A stretch of 64,000 nt of DNA from JAOUEA01 sp963734685 (GTDB taxonomy: Bacteria; Actinomycetota; UBA4738; HRBIN12), in assembly GCA_963734685.1 (NCBI GenBank), contig CAVTIC010000007.1, positions 124,001 through 188,000 of the forward strand. The letters are read 5' to 3'. Positions within the stretch are counted from its first letter, which is position 1. Each line of letters begins with the position of its first letter. Below the pieces are notes generated by a model. The model had not been told where the DNA came from. It saw only the letters and a program-made list of their open reading frames with translations, and made no database searches. The translations under genes were made by a program, and so were the position numbers. Shown in pieces: positions 12,431-20,435 of the stretch.

Positions 12431-12664
12431 CACGGCCGTCCGGGGTCTTGGGCACGGGGGGGTTGCTCGCGCGCGTTGATGGCCCCGCGATGATCGGGGT
12501 TTCGGCCGTGACGTGGCGCTTCTGACGTCGAGACCCCAGCCATCTCAGGGGCATTGGGGGCCGTCCGCTGCTGTGGCGTGGACCGTGGGAAGGCGGTGAA
12601 GATCGCGGCTGCGGATCGAAGCCGACGATCCCTCTTCTCTGCCTTCAGCTGCGCTGTCTTCGCC

Positions 12665-14059
12665 TCAATCGGTGCCAGGCTGACGGCTTCCCTTGGCGGG
12701 TTCGAAGCTCGACTCGGTCGCCCGCTCCGGTGCCGGAGCAGGCGACGTTGGTTCTGGAGCCGGGCCAAGTCGCGCGCTCGCCACGTAGGCGACCACAACT
12801 GCGACGATCACGAGCGGCGTCAACGCGAGGGCGTCCGCGGGTAGGAATATGGCCGTGAGCAGGACCGACGTCAGCGGTAGTCCCAACATCACGACCAACA
12901 TGGCTCCCATACCCATGGCGGCGCCCGCGATCATGGGGAGACCTGGCAGATGCGAGAGGGCGATCCCACCCGCGGCGCCGATGAACATGCCCGGGAACGT
13001 TGGGCCCCCTCGGAAGGCGCTCAGCGCGGCCCCGTAGGCCAACCCCTTGCACACGATGAGCAGAACGAGCGCCCCCACCGTCCAGTCGGCTGCATTCTCG
13101 ATGAGCGACGGGAGCGCAGATTGACCCGAGAAGAGCACTTCACTCGAGCTCCTTCCAGAGCCTTCGGCGAAGACGACCGCCAACACGCCGATCGCTAGGC
13201 CAGCCAATGGCGTCAACACGGTGCGTCGGCGCGCGACGATCGGCTGGAGAGTGAGGGCCATCCGCCTGATTCCGCCTCCGACCAGGGCTGCCGCGAGGCC
13301 GATCCCGATCGCCCAGAGGAACTCGGAGATTGTCGGAGTCGTGAACGAAGGGATATCGGGGATGGCGAGTGAGAACGTCCCGAACCCAGTCAGGCCATCC
13401 AAGCCCAGGAAGATGAGCGAGCCTATACCCGCTGCGAGGAGGCCAGGGACCAGCAAGACCCCCAGCATCGGCCCCCCCACTCCCGAGGCTTCCATCAACA
13501 AGAAGGCTCCAGCCAGGGGCGATCCCAGCAGGGTGCTGATCGCCGCGAAGCTCGCCGCGGCTCCGACCACCAACACAGCCTGTGTCGGTGCATCCTTCTT
13601 GACGAGGTGAATCGCTAGGACCCCGAGCCCGCTCCCGATCGCGATCAATGGGGCCTCGGGCCCGAGCACGACGCCGAGACCGAGGGTGGCGAAGGCGGCG
13701 ATGACGATGCCGGGAAGATCGATCGGCCTGACTGCTCCAGCCGGTTTGAAGCCCTCGGCGGGCTCGTGGCCGGCGGTGCCAGGCAGGTGTCGGATGGTAA
13801 GCGCCACGAGCAGCCCACTCAGGCCGAGCAACGGGAGCGGCCACCAGACGGGCTCCCCCTGGAAACCCAGATCGGCGGGGAGCGTCGTGAAGAGGAATTG
13901 CTGGGCTTCGGCGACCAACTTGAGGAACAGGTAGGCGACAGTGGCGACAGGGATACCGAGCACAGCCCCGAAGATGAGCACTGCCACGTAGCTCCGTTCC
14001 TTCAGGAGCTCGATCGGAGAGGCGGCGGCGGGTGCCGGCGGAGCCGTCTCGGAATTCAT
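12665..14059 (-). CDS. ClC family chloride channel/transporter
   Basis: 464 residues with about ten hydrophobic segments. Family motifs: LGVVLGPEAPLIAIGSGLG (the position of the GREGP motif, here GPEAP), AAISTLLGSPLAGAFLLMEA, and FRGGPTFPGMFIGAAGG, which corresponds to the GxFxP anion-binding motif. The altered GREGP motif means the selectivity-filter details differ from the E. coli exchanger, so channel or exchanger activity cannot be decided. Alanine/proline-rich tails at both ends are cytoplasmic. Not in an obvious operon; about 250 bases with no recognised gene (14060-14309) separate it from the next remnant. Confidence 0.9.
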   Translation of the reverse strand: MNSETAPPAPAAASPIELLKERSYVAVLIFGAVLGIPVATVAYLFLKLVAEAQQFLFTTLPADLGFQGEPVWWPLPLLGLSGLLVALTIRHLPGTAGHEPAEGFKPAGAVRPIDLPGIVIAAFATLGLGVVLGPEAPLIAIGSGLGVLAIHLVKKDAPTQAVLVVGAAASFAAISTLLGSPLAGAFLLMEASGVGGPMLGVLLVPGLLAAGIGSLIFLGLDGLTGFGTFSLAIPDIPSFTTPTISEFLWAIGIGLAAALVGGGIRRMALTLQPIVARRRTVLTPLAGLAIGVLAVVFAEGSGRSSSEVLFSGQSALPSLIENAADWTVGALVLLIVCKGLAYGAALSAFRGGPTFPGMFIGAAGGIALSHLPGLPMIAGAAMGMGAMLVVMLGLPLTSVLLTAIFLPADALALTPLVIVAVVVAYVASARLGPAPEPTSPAPAPERATESSFEPAKGSRQPGTD

Positions 14060-14309
14060 CCGAGCATCATGCCAGAGTCGGCTTCATGAGCCGGGGATCG
14101 TGTTGCCTGTCTCCCCGTCCGTTGCGGACGTTCTCACGAACGCATCTCCAAGGTGTCGGCGCTGAGATGGCAAGGATCATCAGGGAGTGGAATGGTAGGC
14201 GAGCGGGAAATGAGGAGCGTTCTGAGGCACTCCCCGATGTAGCCCTGCGTCCTTGGCTCCAACCTGGAGCTCATGGACAACTGGAAGCTGCTGTCGTTGC
14301 CCAGGGGCA

Positions 14310-14746
14310 TTCGCTGACGGTCCGGCGCGTCCGCCGGTCCGCCCTCGAGGGTCGGCAGGCGCCGATCCAGTCGTGACAGGAGCGCCGTCGGAGTGAAGAG
14401 GCGGGTGCGGGCCGCCGCCAGCTCGATCGCCATCGGCAGTCCGTCGAGCCGCGCACAGATGTCAGCGACCGCCACCGCATCGTCATCCTCAGTCAGCGCG
14501 AACCTCGGGTCGATCGCCCCCGCCCTCGCCAGAAGAGCTCCACACGAAGTGCGGACCCGCGGGCAGCCGAGCCACGAACTCGAGCGCAAGTCGCGTCTTG
14601 CCGCTCCCGCCAGGCCCGGTGAGCGTTATCAGGCGCGCGCGGGCGAACAGCCTCCCGAGCTCCGCCAGTTCGCGCGAGCGACCAACGAACGACGTGAGCT
14701 GTGCCGGCATCCGCGCCGCGTCGGACATCTTCGTCGTCTCCCGCAC
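14310..14746 (-). pseudogene. remnant of an AfsR/NB-ARC-type ATPase regulator
   Basis: Starts QLTSFVGRSRELAELGRLFA followed by RLITLTGPGGSGKTRLALEF, the opening and P-loop of AfsR-like STAND regulators. The frame then breaks near 14520 and resumes with IDPRFALTEDDDAVAV and CARLDGLPMAIELAAARTRL, RLPTLEGG, which in complete relatives lies roughly 100 residues further on. The region after DAPDRQR no longer resembles the family. Internal deletion, frameshift and loss of the 3' part indicate real decay and not a sequencing error. Confidence 0.7.
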
Positions 14747-14828
14747 GAGGGCGAGATGGTCCCGAGCGCGCGACGTCTTACTGGGCCGCCGCTGCCGGGT
14801 CTCCGCCGGCGTCGTGAGCGGTGGCCCG

Positions 14829-15314
14829 CTAGCCGTCCTCGGTGGCCCGAGCCATCGCGTCGTCTGCGACCGCCACCGCCAGGACGTAGGCGGCGTGTGT
14901 GCCGAAGCTCGTGGCGAGCACGTCCGGCGGCCACTTCCACGGCGGAGGTGTCTTCCCGAGCAGCGGGAACAGGCTCAGCGTGGCGGACATCAGCGTCGCT
15001 CCGAACACGAGGGCAGCCCATGGCTCCGGCAGGAAGCGGCGAAGGGTTCCGTGCCAGAGGCCGAAAGCCGACCCGTATCCCCATCGCAACGCCAGGCCGA
15101 CGTCGGCATCCTCGCGATCGCTCACGTCGGGGAGGTGCAAGACGCTGAGCACGATCTTCCCCGGCACGAGGCTGTCGTCGTAGTCGAGCTGCTCCCTACC
15201 GTGACGCAGCCGACGTTCTGCCTCGTAAGCGAGACTCATGGCGGCCGTGCCTGCAGCACCCGCGACCACGCTGCGCACGGGCCATGGGACGCGCGACCCC
15301 CCCAGCACGCTCAT
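14829..15314 (-). CDS. small membrane protein of unknown function
   Basis: 161 residues. Three or four hydrophobic segments: an N-terminal AGAAGTAAMSLAYEAERRL, ALRWGYGSAFGLWHG, WAALVFGATLMSATLSLFPLLG and FGTHAAYVLAVAVADDAM. The AGxxGTxAM start and the GxxFGLxHG core resemble DUF1440-like membrane proteins; assignment tentative. It overlaps the upstream SDR gene by ATGA (15311-15314), so it is translationally coupled and is the last gene of the minus-strand operon that starts near 18777. Confidence 0.65.
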   Translation of the reverse strand: MSVLGGSRVPWPVRSVVAGAAGTAAMSLAYEAERRLRHGREQLDYDDSLVPGKIVLSVLHLPDVSDREDADVGLALRWGYGSAFGLWHGTLRRFLPEPWAALVFGATLMSATLSLFPLLGKTPPPWKWPPDVLATSFGTHAAYVLAVAVADDAMARATEDG

Positions 15315-16078
15315 AGCCCCGGACTGCTCTGGATGAGCCCGCCGTCGGTCATCAGGGTCGTCGCCGTGACGTAGCTGGAACCGTCTCCGGCCAGGAACGC
15401 CACGACGCTGCCGATCTCCTCCGGTTCGGCCATGCGTCCGAGCGGTATCGCGGCCTCGAGTCGCTTCATGGCGCCTGGGTCTGCTTCGGTGGCCTTGTTG
15501 ATCGGTGTGTCGACCGCGCCTGGTCCGACCCCGACCACCGTGATGTTGTGGGGGGCGAGCTCGACCCCCGCGGTCCGCGTCAACATGCGCATCCCACCCT
15601 TCGACAGGCAGTAGGCCGTGTTCCCGGGCATCGGCCAGTCCTCGTGCACCGACGAGATGTTGATGATGCGGCCACCGTCGCCCTGCGCGATCATCTGCTT
15701 GGCGGCGATCTGGGTGCCGAAGAACGCGCTCTTCAGGTTCACGTTCAGCACGAATTCGTACTGCTGCTCGGTTGTGTCGAGCACGGACGTGCGCGTCTCC
15801 ACGCCGGCGTTGTTGACGATGATGTCGAGTCGGCCGAACGCGTTCACCGCCGCATCGACCAGCCGTTGCAGGTCATCGACCTTGCTCACGTCGGCATCGA
15901 CGCCGATCACTTGGTCGCCGAGGTCGGCCACCTGCTTCTCGAGCGCCTCGGTCGCGTCGGGGTGCGCCACGTAGTCGATCACGATGTTCGCGCCCTCCTC
16001 GGCGAGGGCGAGCACGATGGTCTTCCCGATCCCGCTGTTCCCCCCGGTGACGATCGCGGTCCTCCCCTTCAGGCTCAT
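15311..16078 (-). CDS. short-chain dehydrogenase/reductase, glucose-1-dehydrogenase-like
   Basis: 255 residues, classical SDR. Rossmann motif TGGNSGIG at residues 11-18, NNAG near residue 90, catalytic Ser in INISSVHE and the Tyr/Lys pair YCLSK near residues 155-160, then PGAVDTPIN. The TGGNSGIG start, DYVAHPDA after beta-2 (favouring NADP use) and SSVHEDWPMPG are typical of the glucose 1-dehydrogenase group. Operon with an aldose epimerase and a type II NADH dehydrogenase supports a sugar-oxidation role: the epimerase supplies beta-anomer, the SDR oxidises it. Substrate is inferred. Confidence 0.82.
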   Translation of the reverse strand: MSLKGRTAIVTGGNSGIGKTIVLALAEEGANIVIDYVAHPDATEALEKQVADLGDQVIGVDADVSKVDDLQRLVDAAVNAFGRLDIIVNNAGVETRTSVLDTTEQQYEFVLNVNLKSAFFGTQIAAKQMIAQGDGGRIINISSVHEDWPMPGNTAYCLSKGGMRMLTRTAGVELAPHNITVVGVGPGAVDTPINKATEADPGAMKRLEAAIPLGRMAEPEEIGSVVAFLAGDGSSYVTATTLMTDGGLIQSSPGL

Positions 16079-16099
16079 GACGCTCCTTCCTGATGAGGT

Positions 16100-17398
16100 T
16101 CAGGCATCGTCCTTGTCCTCGCCCTCGCCCCAGTCGATGCGCGCGACGTCGGAACGATCGAGCACTTGTGGGCCGCGCGTCTTCGTGAAGTAGTCGCCCG
16201 CCCAGCTGACGAAGGCGTCAACGCGGTGACGCACGCCGCTCAGCAGCGCCACGTGCACGCCCAGCCACGCGGAGAACGCGATCGGGCCGTGCAGCTCGTG
16301 GCGATGCTCGCCGACCTCGGCGACCGCAGCGCCCCGGCCGATCATGGCCATGATGCCCTTGTCGTGGTAGTGGAAGCCGGTCCGCTGCTTCCCATCGATG
16401 TCCGCCAGGATGTTCTTCGCCGCCCACCGTCCTTGCTGCAGCGCCACGGAACCCAACTGGGGGAAGTCGCTGCCGTCGGGCGCGGCGGCGTTGGCGATGT
16501 CGCCCACCACATAGACGCCGGAGTGGTCGGCGACGGTCAGGTCCGGCATCACGTCGATCCGCCCGCCGCGTCCCGTCGCGAGGCCGGCACGCGAGGCGAG
16601 CTCGGCCGCCTTCAAGCCGCCTCCCCAGATCACGCATCGGGTCGGGATCGTCTCTCCGCCCGACAGCACCACGGCATCCGGGCGGACCTCCTCGACCGAG
16701 GTCCCCAACCGGAGCTCGACGCCGTCGCGCTGGAGCGCTTTGGCGGCGTAATCGTGCGATTTCGGGGAGAACGGGCCGAGCACGAACTGCCCTCGATCGA
16801 CGAGCATGATCCTGGCGCGCGAGACGGCGAGGTCCTGGTACTCGGAGGGCATGACGTCGCGGATCATCTCGCCGAGCGCCCCGGAGATCTCCGTGCCGGT
16901 CGCGCCGGCCCCGATGATCACGAACGTGAGTGCGCCCTGCTCGAGCAGTCGGGGATCGCGGTCGGCATCCTCGAAGACGGCGAGCACCCGCGATCGCAGC
17001 CGCTCCGCATCGTCGAGCGAGTAGAGGGGGAACGCGTGCTCCGCGCCCGGGATGCCGAAGAAGTTCACACGGCTTCCGCCGGCGAGCACGAGGAAATCGC
17101 CGGCGAGCTCCTGGCCGTCATCCAACGTGACCGACCGGCGGCCGGCGTCGACGGCGACGACCTCGCCCATCTTCACGTCGACGGTCGGATGCTTCCGGAA
17201 CTCGCTCCGGATGTTCAACGCCACGTCGGCGACCGCCAGTTGCGCGGTCGCGACCTGGTAGAGCAACGGCATGAACTGGCTGTAGTTGTGCTTGTCGATC
17301 AGGGTGACGTGGACGTCGTCGTGCTTGGAGAGCTCCTTCGCACAGCCGATGCCCGCGAAACCAGCGCCGACGATGATCACCCGTCGCGCGTCCGTCAT
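16100..17398 (-). CDS. ndh: type II NADH dehydrogenase / NAD(P)/FAD-dependent oxidoreductase
   Basis: 432 residues, two Rossmann folds. FAD site VIIVGAGFAGIGCAKELSKH at the N-terminus, second nucleotide site FVIIGAGATGTEISGALGEM (near residue 165), and the C-terminal FAD contact GVYVVGDIANA. QLGSVALQQGRWAAKNI is the quinone/FAD region of NDH-2. A C-terminal amphipathic stretch (FSAWLGVHVALLSGVRHRVDAFVSWAGDYFT, residues about 375-405) should anchor it to the inner face of the membrane. It passes electrons from NADH to quinone without proton pumping. Starts 3 nt after the epimerase stop position (minus-strand order: epimerase, ndh, SDR), so same operon. Confidence 0.88.
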   Translation of the reverse strand: MTDARRVIIVGAGFAGIGCAKELSKHDDVHVTLIDKHNYSQFMPLLYQVATAQLAVADVALNIRSEFRKHPTVDVKMGEVVAVDAGRRSVTLDDGQELAGDFLVLAGGSRVNFFGIPGAEHAFPLYSLDDAERLRSRVLAVFEDADRDPRLLEQGALTFVIIGAGATGTEISGALGEMIRDVMPSEYQDLAVSRARIMLVDRGQFVLGPFSPKSHDYAAKALQRDGVELRLGTSVEEVRPDAVVLSGGETIPTRCVIWGGGLKAAELASRAGLATGRGGRIDVMPDLTVADHSGVYVVGDIANAAAPDGSDFPQLGSVALQQGRWAAKNILADIDGKQRTGFHYHDKGIMAMIGRGAAVAEVGEHRHELHGPIAFSAWLGVHVALLSGVRHRVDAFVSWAGDYFTKTRGPQVLDRSDVARIDWGEGEDKDDA

Positions 17399-17401
17399 CC
17401 T

Positions 17402-18349
17402 TTACCCCTTCCCGATCCCCCCGGAGGGGACCACCCCCCATCGTCCACCGATGGCACGCCCAGGCTCGATGATCTTCAAGTCGGTCCCTGTTCTCAAGGC
17501 GTTCGGCGGGCATGTCATCGGCTCGATCGCGACGGAGCAACGTCGCCGGGATGCCGGATCCACCGTATCGCCCGTGAACACCATGAGGTACCGGAACCAC
17601 GCGTCAACCCAGATGTTCACGGCGCGTTCACCGCCCGGCGAGGTCACCTCGGCACGCGCGAGTCCGTCGGGCCCCGGCAGGAGACCCGTGTAGCACGTAT
17701 CGAGCTGCGCCGGCCCGACGGTCGTCGGTTCACTGAGATCGAACTCGGTGCCGGACACCTGGCGATCGCCGATCGGCAGGCCGCGATGGTCCGTCACCAA
17801 CCGGCGTGTGGCGGGGATCAGCAAGCTCGCGTGATCGACCGCCGTGCCGACGGTCAGGTACGGGTGGAACCCGATCCCGAACGGCGCCGGGATGTCCGAG
17901 GTGTTCGTCACCAGGGTCGAGATCGTGAGGCCTGCACCGTCGAGCACGTAGCGGACGCGCAGATCGACCTGCCATGGGTAGCCCGGCTGCGGATAGAGGA
18001 CGCAGCCCAGCTCGATCGCCGTCTCGGTTCGTGAACGCACCACCCACGGGAGCCAACGGACCAGGCCGTGGATCGCGTTGAGCCGTTCGGGTTCATCGAG
18101 GGCCGCCTGGGCGTCTCGATCCTCGAATCGGTAACGGCCGCCATCGAGCCGGTTCGGCCAGGGAGCGAGCACCTGGCCCCGACCGTCCGACGACGGTTCA
18201 TCCACATCGAACCCGTCGATCACATCCACGCCCTCGACCGAGTAATGACGCAAGGTTGCCCCCACTTCGGTCACGACCGCCTGCTGGAGGTTGTTCCGAA
18301 GCACGTGCTGCTCCCCGGACGGAGGCGGGGACCCGCCGAGCGTGCTCAT
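17402..18349 (-). CDS. aldose 1-epimerase (galactose mutarotase family)
   Basis: ATG at 18349 overlaps the stop of the upstream GH15 remnant (ATGA). 315 residues, all-beta galactose mutarotase fold. Conserved pieces: APWPNRLDGGRYRF (substrate Arg), NAIHGLVRWLPW with one catalytic His, PFGIGFHPYLT with the second, and the C-terminal VAIEPMTCPPNAL that carries the catalytic Glu. Interconverts alpha and beta anomers of hexoses. Followed after a 3-nt gap by ndh. Intact frame. Confidence 0.87.
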   Translation of the reverse strand: MSTLGGSPPPSGEQHVLRNNLQQAVVTEVGATLRHYSVEGVDVIDGFDVDEPSSDGRGQVLAPWPNRLDGGRYRFEDRDAQAALDEPERLNAIHGLVRWLPWVVRSRTETAIELGCVLYPQPGYPWQVDLRVRYVLDGAGLTISTLVTNTSDIPAPFGIGFHPYLTVGTAVDHASLLIPATRRLVTDHRGLPIGDRQVSGTEFDLSEPTTVGPAQLDTCYTGLLPGPDGLARAEVTSPGGERAVNIWVDAWFRYLMVFTGDTVDPASRRRCSVAIEPMTCPPNALRTGTDLKIIEPGRAIGGRWGVVPSGGIGKG

Positions 18350-18777
18350 CCGCGATGGGGCGGTGCGGGTTGGCCCTCGGCAGCCTCTCGAGCGCGGTAG
18401 ACCGCGTCCGAGAGCTCTCCATAGACGTCCAACTGCAGCTGCCCCGACGCCACGTTCCCGACCCTGACCGGAGCGGAGACCTCGTCGCCCGGCAGCCAGT
18501 CGAGCTCGTACTCGTCGAGTCGGCGTTCTCCAGCGACGCCGTAGATGATCTGCAGGTCCTCGGGATCGCCCGCGACCGCGCGGATCATCCAGTCGCGCCA
18601 CTTGGTCGACCGGCTCGATTCGCCACGAACATGCTCATCCGCGCCCAGCAGGCCTGCGAAGCATGCGGATGAGTCGAAACGGGGCAGGCAGAGCCAATCG
18701 ATCGAGCCGTCGTCGCCCACGATGGCCGCGGTGTGCGTGTCACCGATCAGCGCGTAATCCTCGATGTGAAGGGCCAT
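18346..18777 (-). pseudogene. internally deleted glycoside hydrolase family 15 (trehalase/glucoamylase-like) remnant with an open frame
   Basis: ATG at 18777 (GGAGGGAAAC upstream) opens MALHIEDYALIGDTHTAAIV, then GSIDWLCLPRFDSSACFAGLLG, the N-terminal hallmark of GH15 trehalase-like enzymes. It jumps directly to KWRDWMIRAVAGDPEDLQII, YGVAGERRLDEYELDWLPG and NVASGQLQLDVYGELSDAVY, which lie some 200 residues further on in complete enzymes. The catalytic half is missing. Complete relatives are about 600 residues; this is 143. The reading frame is nevertheless open, has a good ribosome site and overlaps the next gene by ATGA. Either a decayed gene or a small derived protein kept for coupling. Confidence 0.75.
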
Positions 18778-18998
18778 CAAGTTTCCCTCCTTCGGCCTCA
18801 TCCGCGGGTACCCGGCCGGGCCCTGCGCGCGCCCCGTTCGAACATGATGGCAACGTCGGGTCGCGCGCTCATCAGCCCGATTGGATGATTCTCGCGTCGT
18901 CTCGCGCGGCGGCAATCATCCTCTGCGGGTGATGTAGGCTCCTGCCACGCGGGGAAGAGTCAGGGTGGGAAGAACCTGACCTGGAGGAAGGAGACGCC

Positions 18999-19493
18999 AT
19001 GGCAGATCTGATCGCGATCGGGTACGACGACACCACGACGGCGATCCAGGCGATGGAGGAAGCGGAGCGCCTCGCCGGTGACCTGATCATCGAGGCGGAC
19101 GCGATCGCCGCGATCATCCGGAACCAGGACGGCAAGCTCAAGACGGTCACGAACCAGCACACGGTCGGCGCGGGCACGGTCTCGGGCATGTTCTGGGGCA
19201 TGCTCTTCGGCATCCTGTTCTTCGTGCCCTTCCTCGGCATGGCCGTCGGCGCCGGCATGGGCGCGATCATGGGCAAGATCGCGAAGTCCGGCATCGATCA
19301 GCAGTTCCAGGATCAGGTGCGCGACATGTTGCAGCCGGGTACATCGGCGTTGTTCATCATGTTCGAGAAGGTCACGGCGGACAAGGCGCTCGACGCGCTC
19401 TCGAAGTTCGGGGGCAAGGTCCTGAAGACCTCGTTGTCCGACGATGCGACCAAGCAGATCAACGAGGAGCTCCACGGAGTAGGAACCGCCTGA
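18999..19493 (+). CDS. DUF1269 family membrane protein
   Basis: 164 residues, ATG at 18999 after GGAGGAAGGAG. The N-terminal domain (LIAIGYDDTTTAIQAMEEAE) is the DUF1269 fold; a long hydrophobic hairpin follows (VSGMFWGMLFGILFFVPFLGMAVGAGMGAIMG, about residues 60-92), then a C-terminal soluble part with PGTSALFIMFEKVT and ALDALSKFGGKVLKTSLSDD. First gene of a three-gene operon with a SHOCT protein and a DUF6325 protein. Function unknown for the family; topology suggests two helices that dip into or cross the membrane with both termini on the same side. Confidence 0.85.
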   Translation: MADLIAIGYDDTTTAIQAMEEAERLAGDLIIEADAIAAIIRNQDGKLKTVTNQHTVGAGTVSGMFWGMLFGILFFVPFLGMAVGAGMGAIMGKIAKSGIDQQFQDQVRDMLQPGTSALFIMFEKVTADKALDALSKFGGKVLKTSLSDDATKQINEELHGVGTA

Positions 19494-19539
19494 CGGCGGC
19501 GTTCTCAGCGCGCGAGCGCGCAAGGGAGGAAATGGAGAT

Positions 19540-19824
19540 ATGCGCAGGAGGAGGAGGCCCGTGCTTCGGGGCGCCGCCCTCGCGGGTGGCGGCGCCGCGC
19601 TGTATCACGCCGGCAAGAAGCACCAGGCGGGACAGGACGACCAGGCCGAGCAGAACGCGGCGACCAACGAGGAGCAGCAGCCCTCCCAGGCGCCGCCGGA
19701 GCCGCAGAGCGCCGGTATGTCCGAGGACGCGATCGGCAAGCTCGAGGAGCTGGGCAAGCTTCACGACAGCGGGGTGCTCACCGACGAGGAGTTCGCGGCG
19801 CAGAAGTCCAAGCTGCTCGGATAG
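19540..19824 (+). CDS. small SHOCT-domain protein
   Basis: 94 residues; start taken at ATG 19540 after AGGGAGGAAATGG. Basic N-terminus MRRRRRPVLRG, a short weakly hydrophobic stretch (AALAGGGAALYHAGKK), a glutamine/alanine-rich linker, then the C-terminal SHOCT motif KLEELGKLHDSGVLTDEEFAAQKSKLLG at residues 65-94. SHOCT is a short helical oligomerisation motif often found at the ends of membrane proteins. Lies between two DUF1269-superfamily genes (46 and 29 nt gaps), so probably binds or clusters them. Confidence 0.8.
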   Translation: MRRRRRPVLRGAALAGGGAALYHAGKKHQAGQDDQAEQNAATNEEQQPSQAPPEPQSAGMSEDAIGKLEELGKLHDSGVLTDEEFAAQKSKLLG

Positions 19825-19853
19825 CCGGATCGAGGGACGAGGGAGACACGACG

Positions 19854-20348
19854 ATGGAAGAATTCGGTCCGGTTCAGATCATGGTGGTCGGGTTCGAGGA
19901 CCCGAACTTCACCGGCGAGATCCTCGCCGAGCTGCATCGGCTGAAGGACGCCGACCTGGTCAGGGTCGTCGACCTGGTGGCCGTGGCCAAGGACTCCGCC
20001 GGCGAGATCGCAGCCGTCGAGCTGAGCGATCTATCGGACGAGGAACGAGCCGAGTTCGGCGCGATCGCCGGCGCCTTGATCGGGCTCGGCATGGAGGGTG
20101 ACGAGGAGGGCCTCGAGGCCGGAGCGCTCGCGGGCGCCGAGGCGGCAGAGGAGGGCATCCTCGGCGAGGAGGCCGTGTGGTCGATCGCCGACGTGATCCC
20201 GAACGGCACGTCGGCAGCGGTTGCCCTGTTGGAGCACCGCTGGGCGATCCCGCTGCGTGACGCGATCATGCGGGCAGGCGGCGTACCGCTCGCCGACACG
20301 TGGATCCACCCCGAGGACCTCGTGGCCCTCGGCGCCTCGAACGCTTGA
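19854..20348 (+). CDS. DUF6325 family protein
   Basis: 164 residues, ATG 19854 after GAGGGAGAC. Starts EFGPVQIMVVGFEDPNFTGE, LHRLKDADLVRVVDLVAVAK, has an acidic glycine/alanine-rich middle (EGDEEGLEAGALAGAEAAEE) and ends with TSAAVALLEHRWAIPLRDAI and RAGGVPLADTWIHPEDL. This matches the DUF6325/DUF1269-like family, soluble here because the hydrophobic hairpin is replaced by the acidic segment. Third gene of the operon with 18999 and 19540. Biochemical function unknown. Confidence 0.78.
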   Translation: MEEFGPVQIMVVGFEDPNFTGEILAELHRLKDADLVRVVDLVAVAKDSAGEIAAVELSDLSDEERAEFGAIAGALIGLGMEGDEEGLEAGALAGAEAAEEGILGEEAVWSIADVIPNGTSAAVALLEHRWAIPLRDAIMRAGGVPLADTWIHPEDLVALGASNA

Positions 20349-20373
20349 CCGCCTGAGGGTCCCGCCCCGATAG

Positions 20374-20398
20374 GGCCCTCCCCCCTTCGCCGGGGGCC
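20374..20398 (+). terminator. putative terminator after the DUF1269-SHOCT-DUF6325 operon
   Basis: GGCCCTC pairs with GGGGGCC (one T-G wobble) around an 11-nt loop, 26 nt after the last stop and before the LuxR gene. No T tract, as is common in high-GC genomes. Confidence 0.4.
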
Positions 20399-20435
20399 TT
20401 GGCGGCAGCCTACCCTCTGGCCTAGGCTGCACGGG

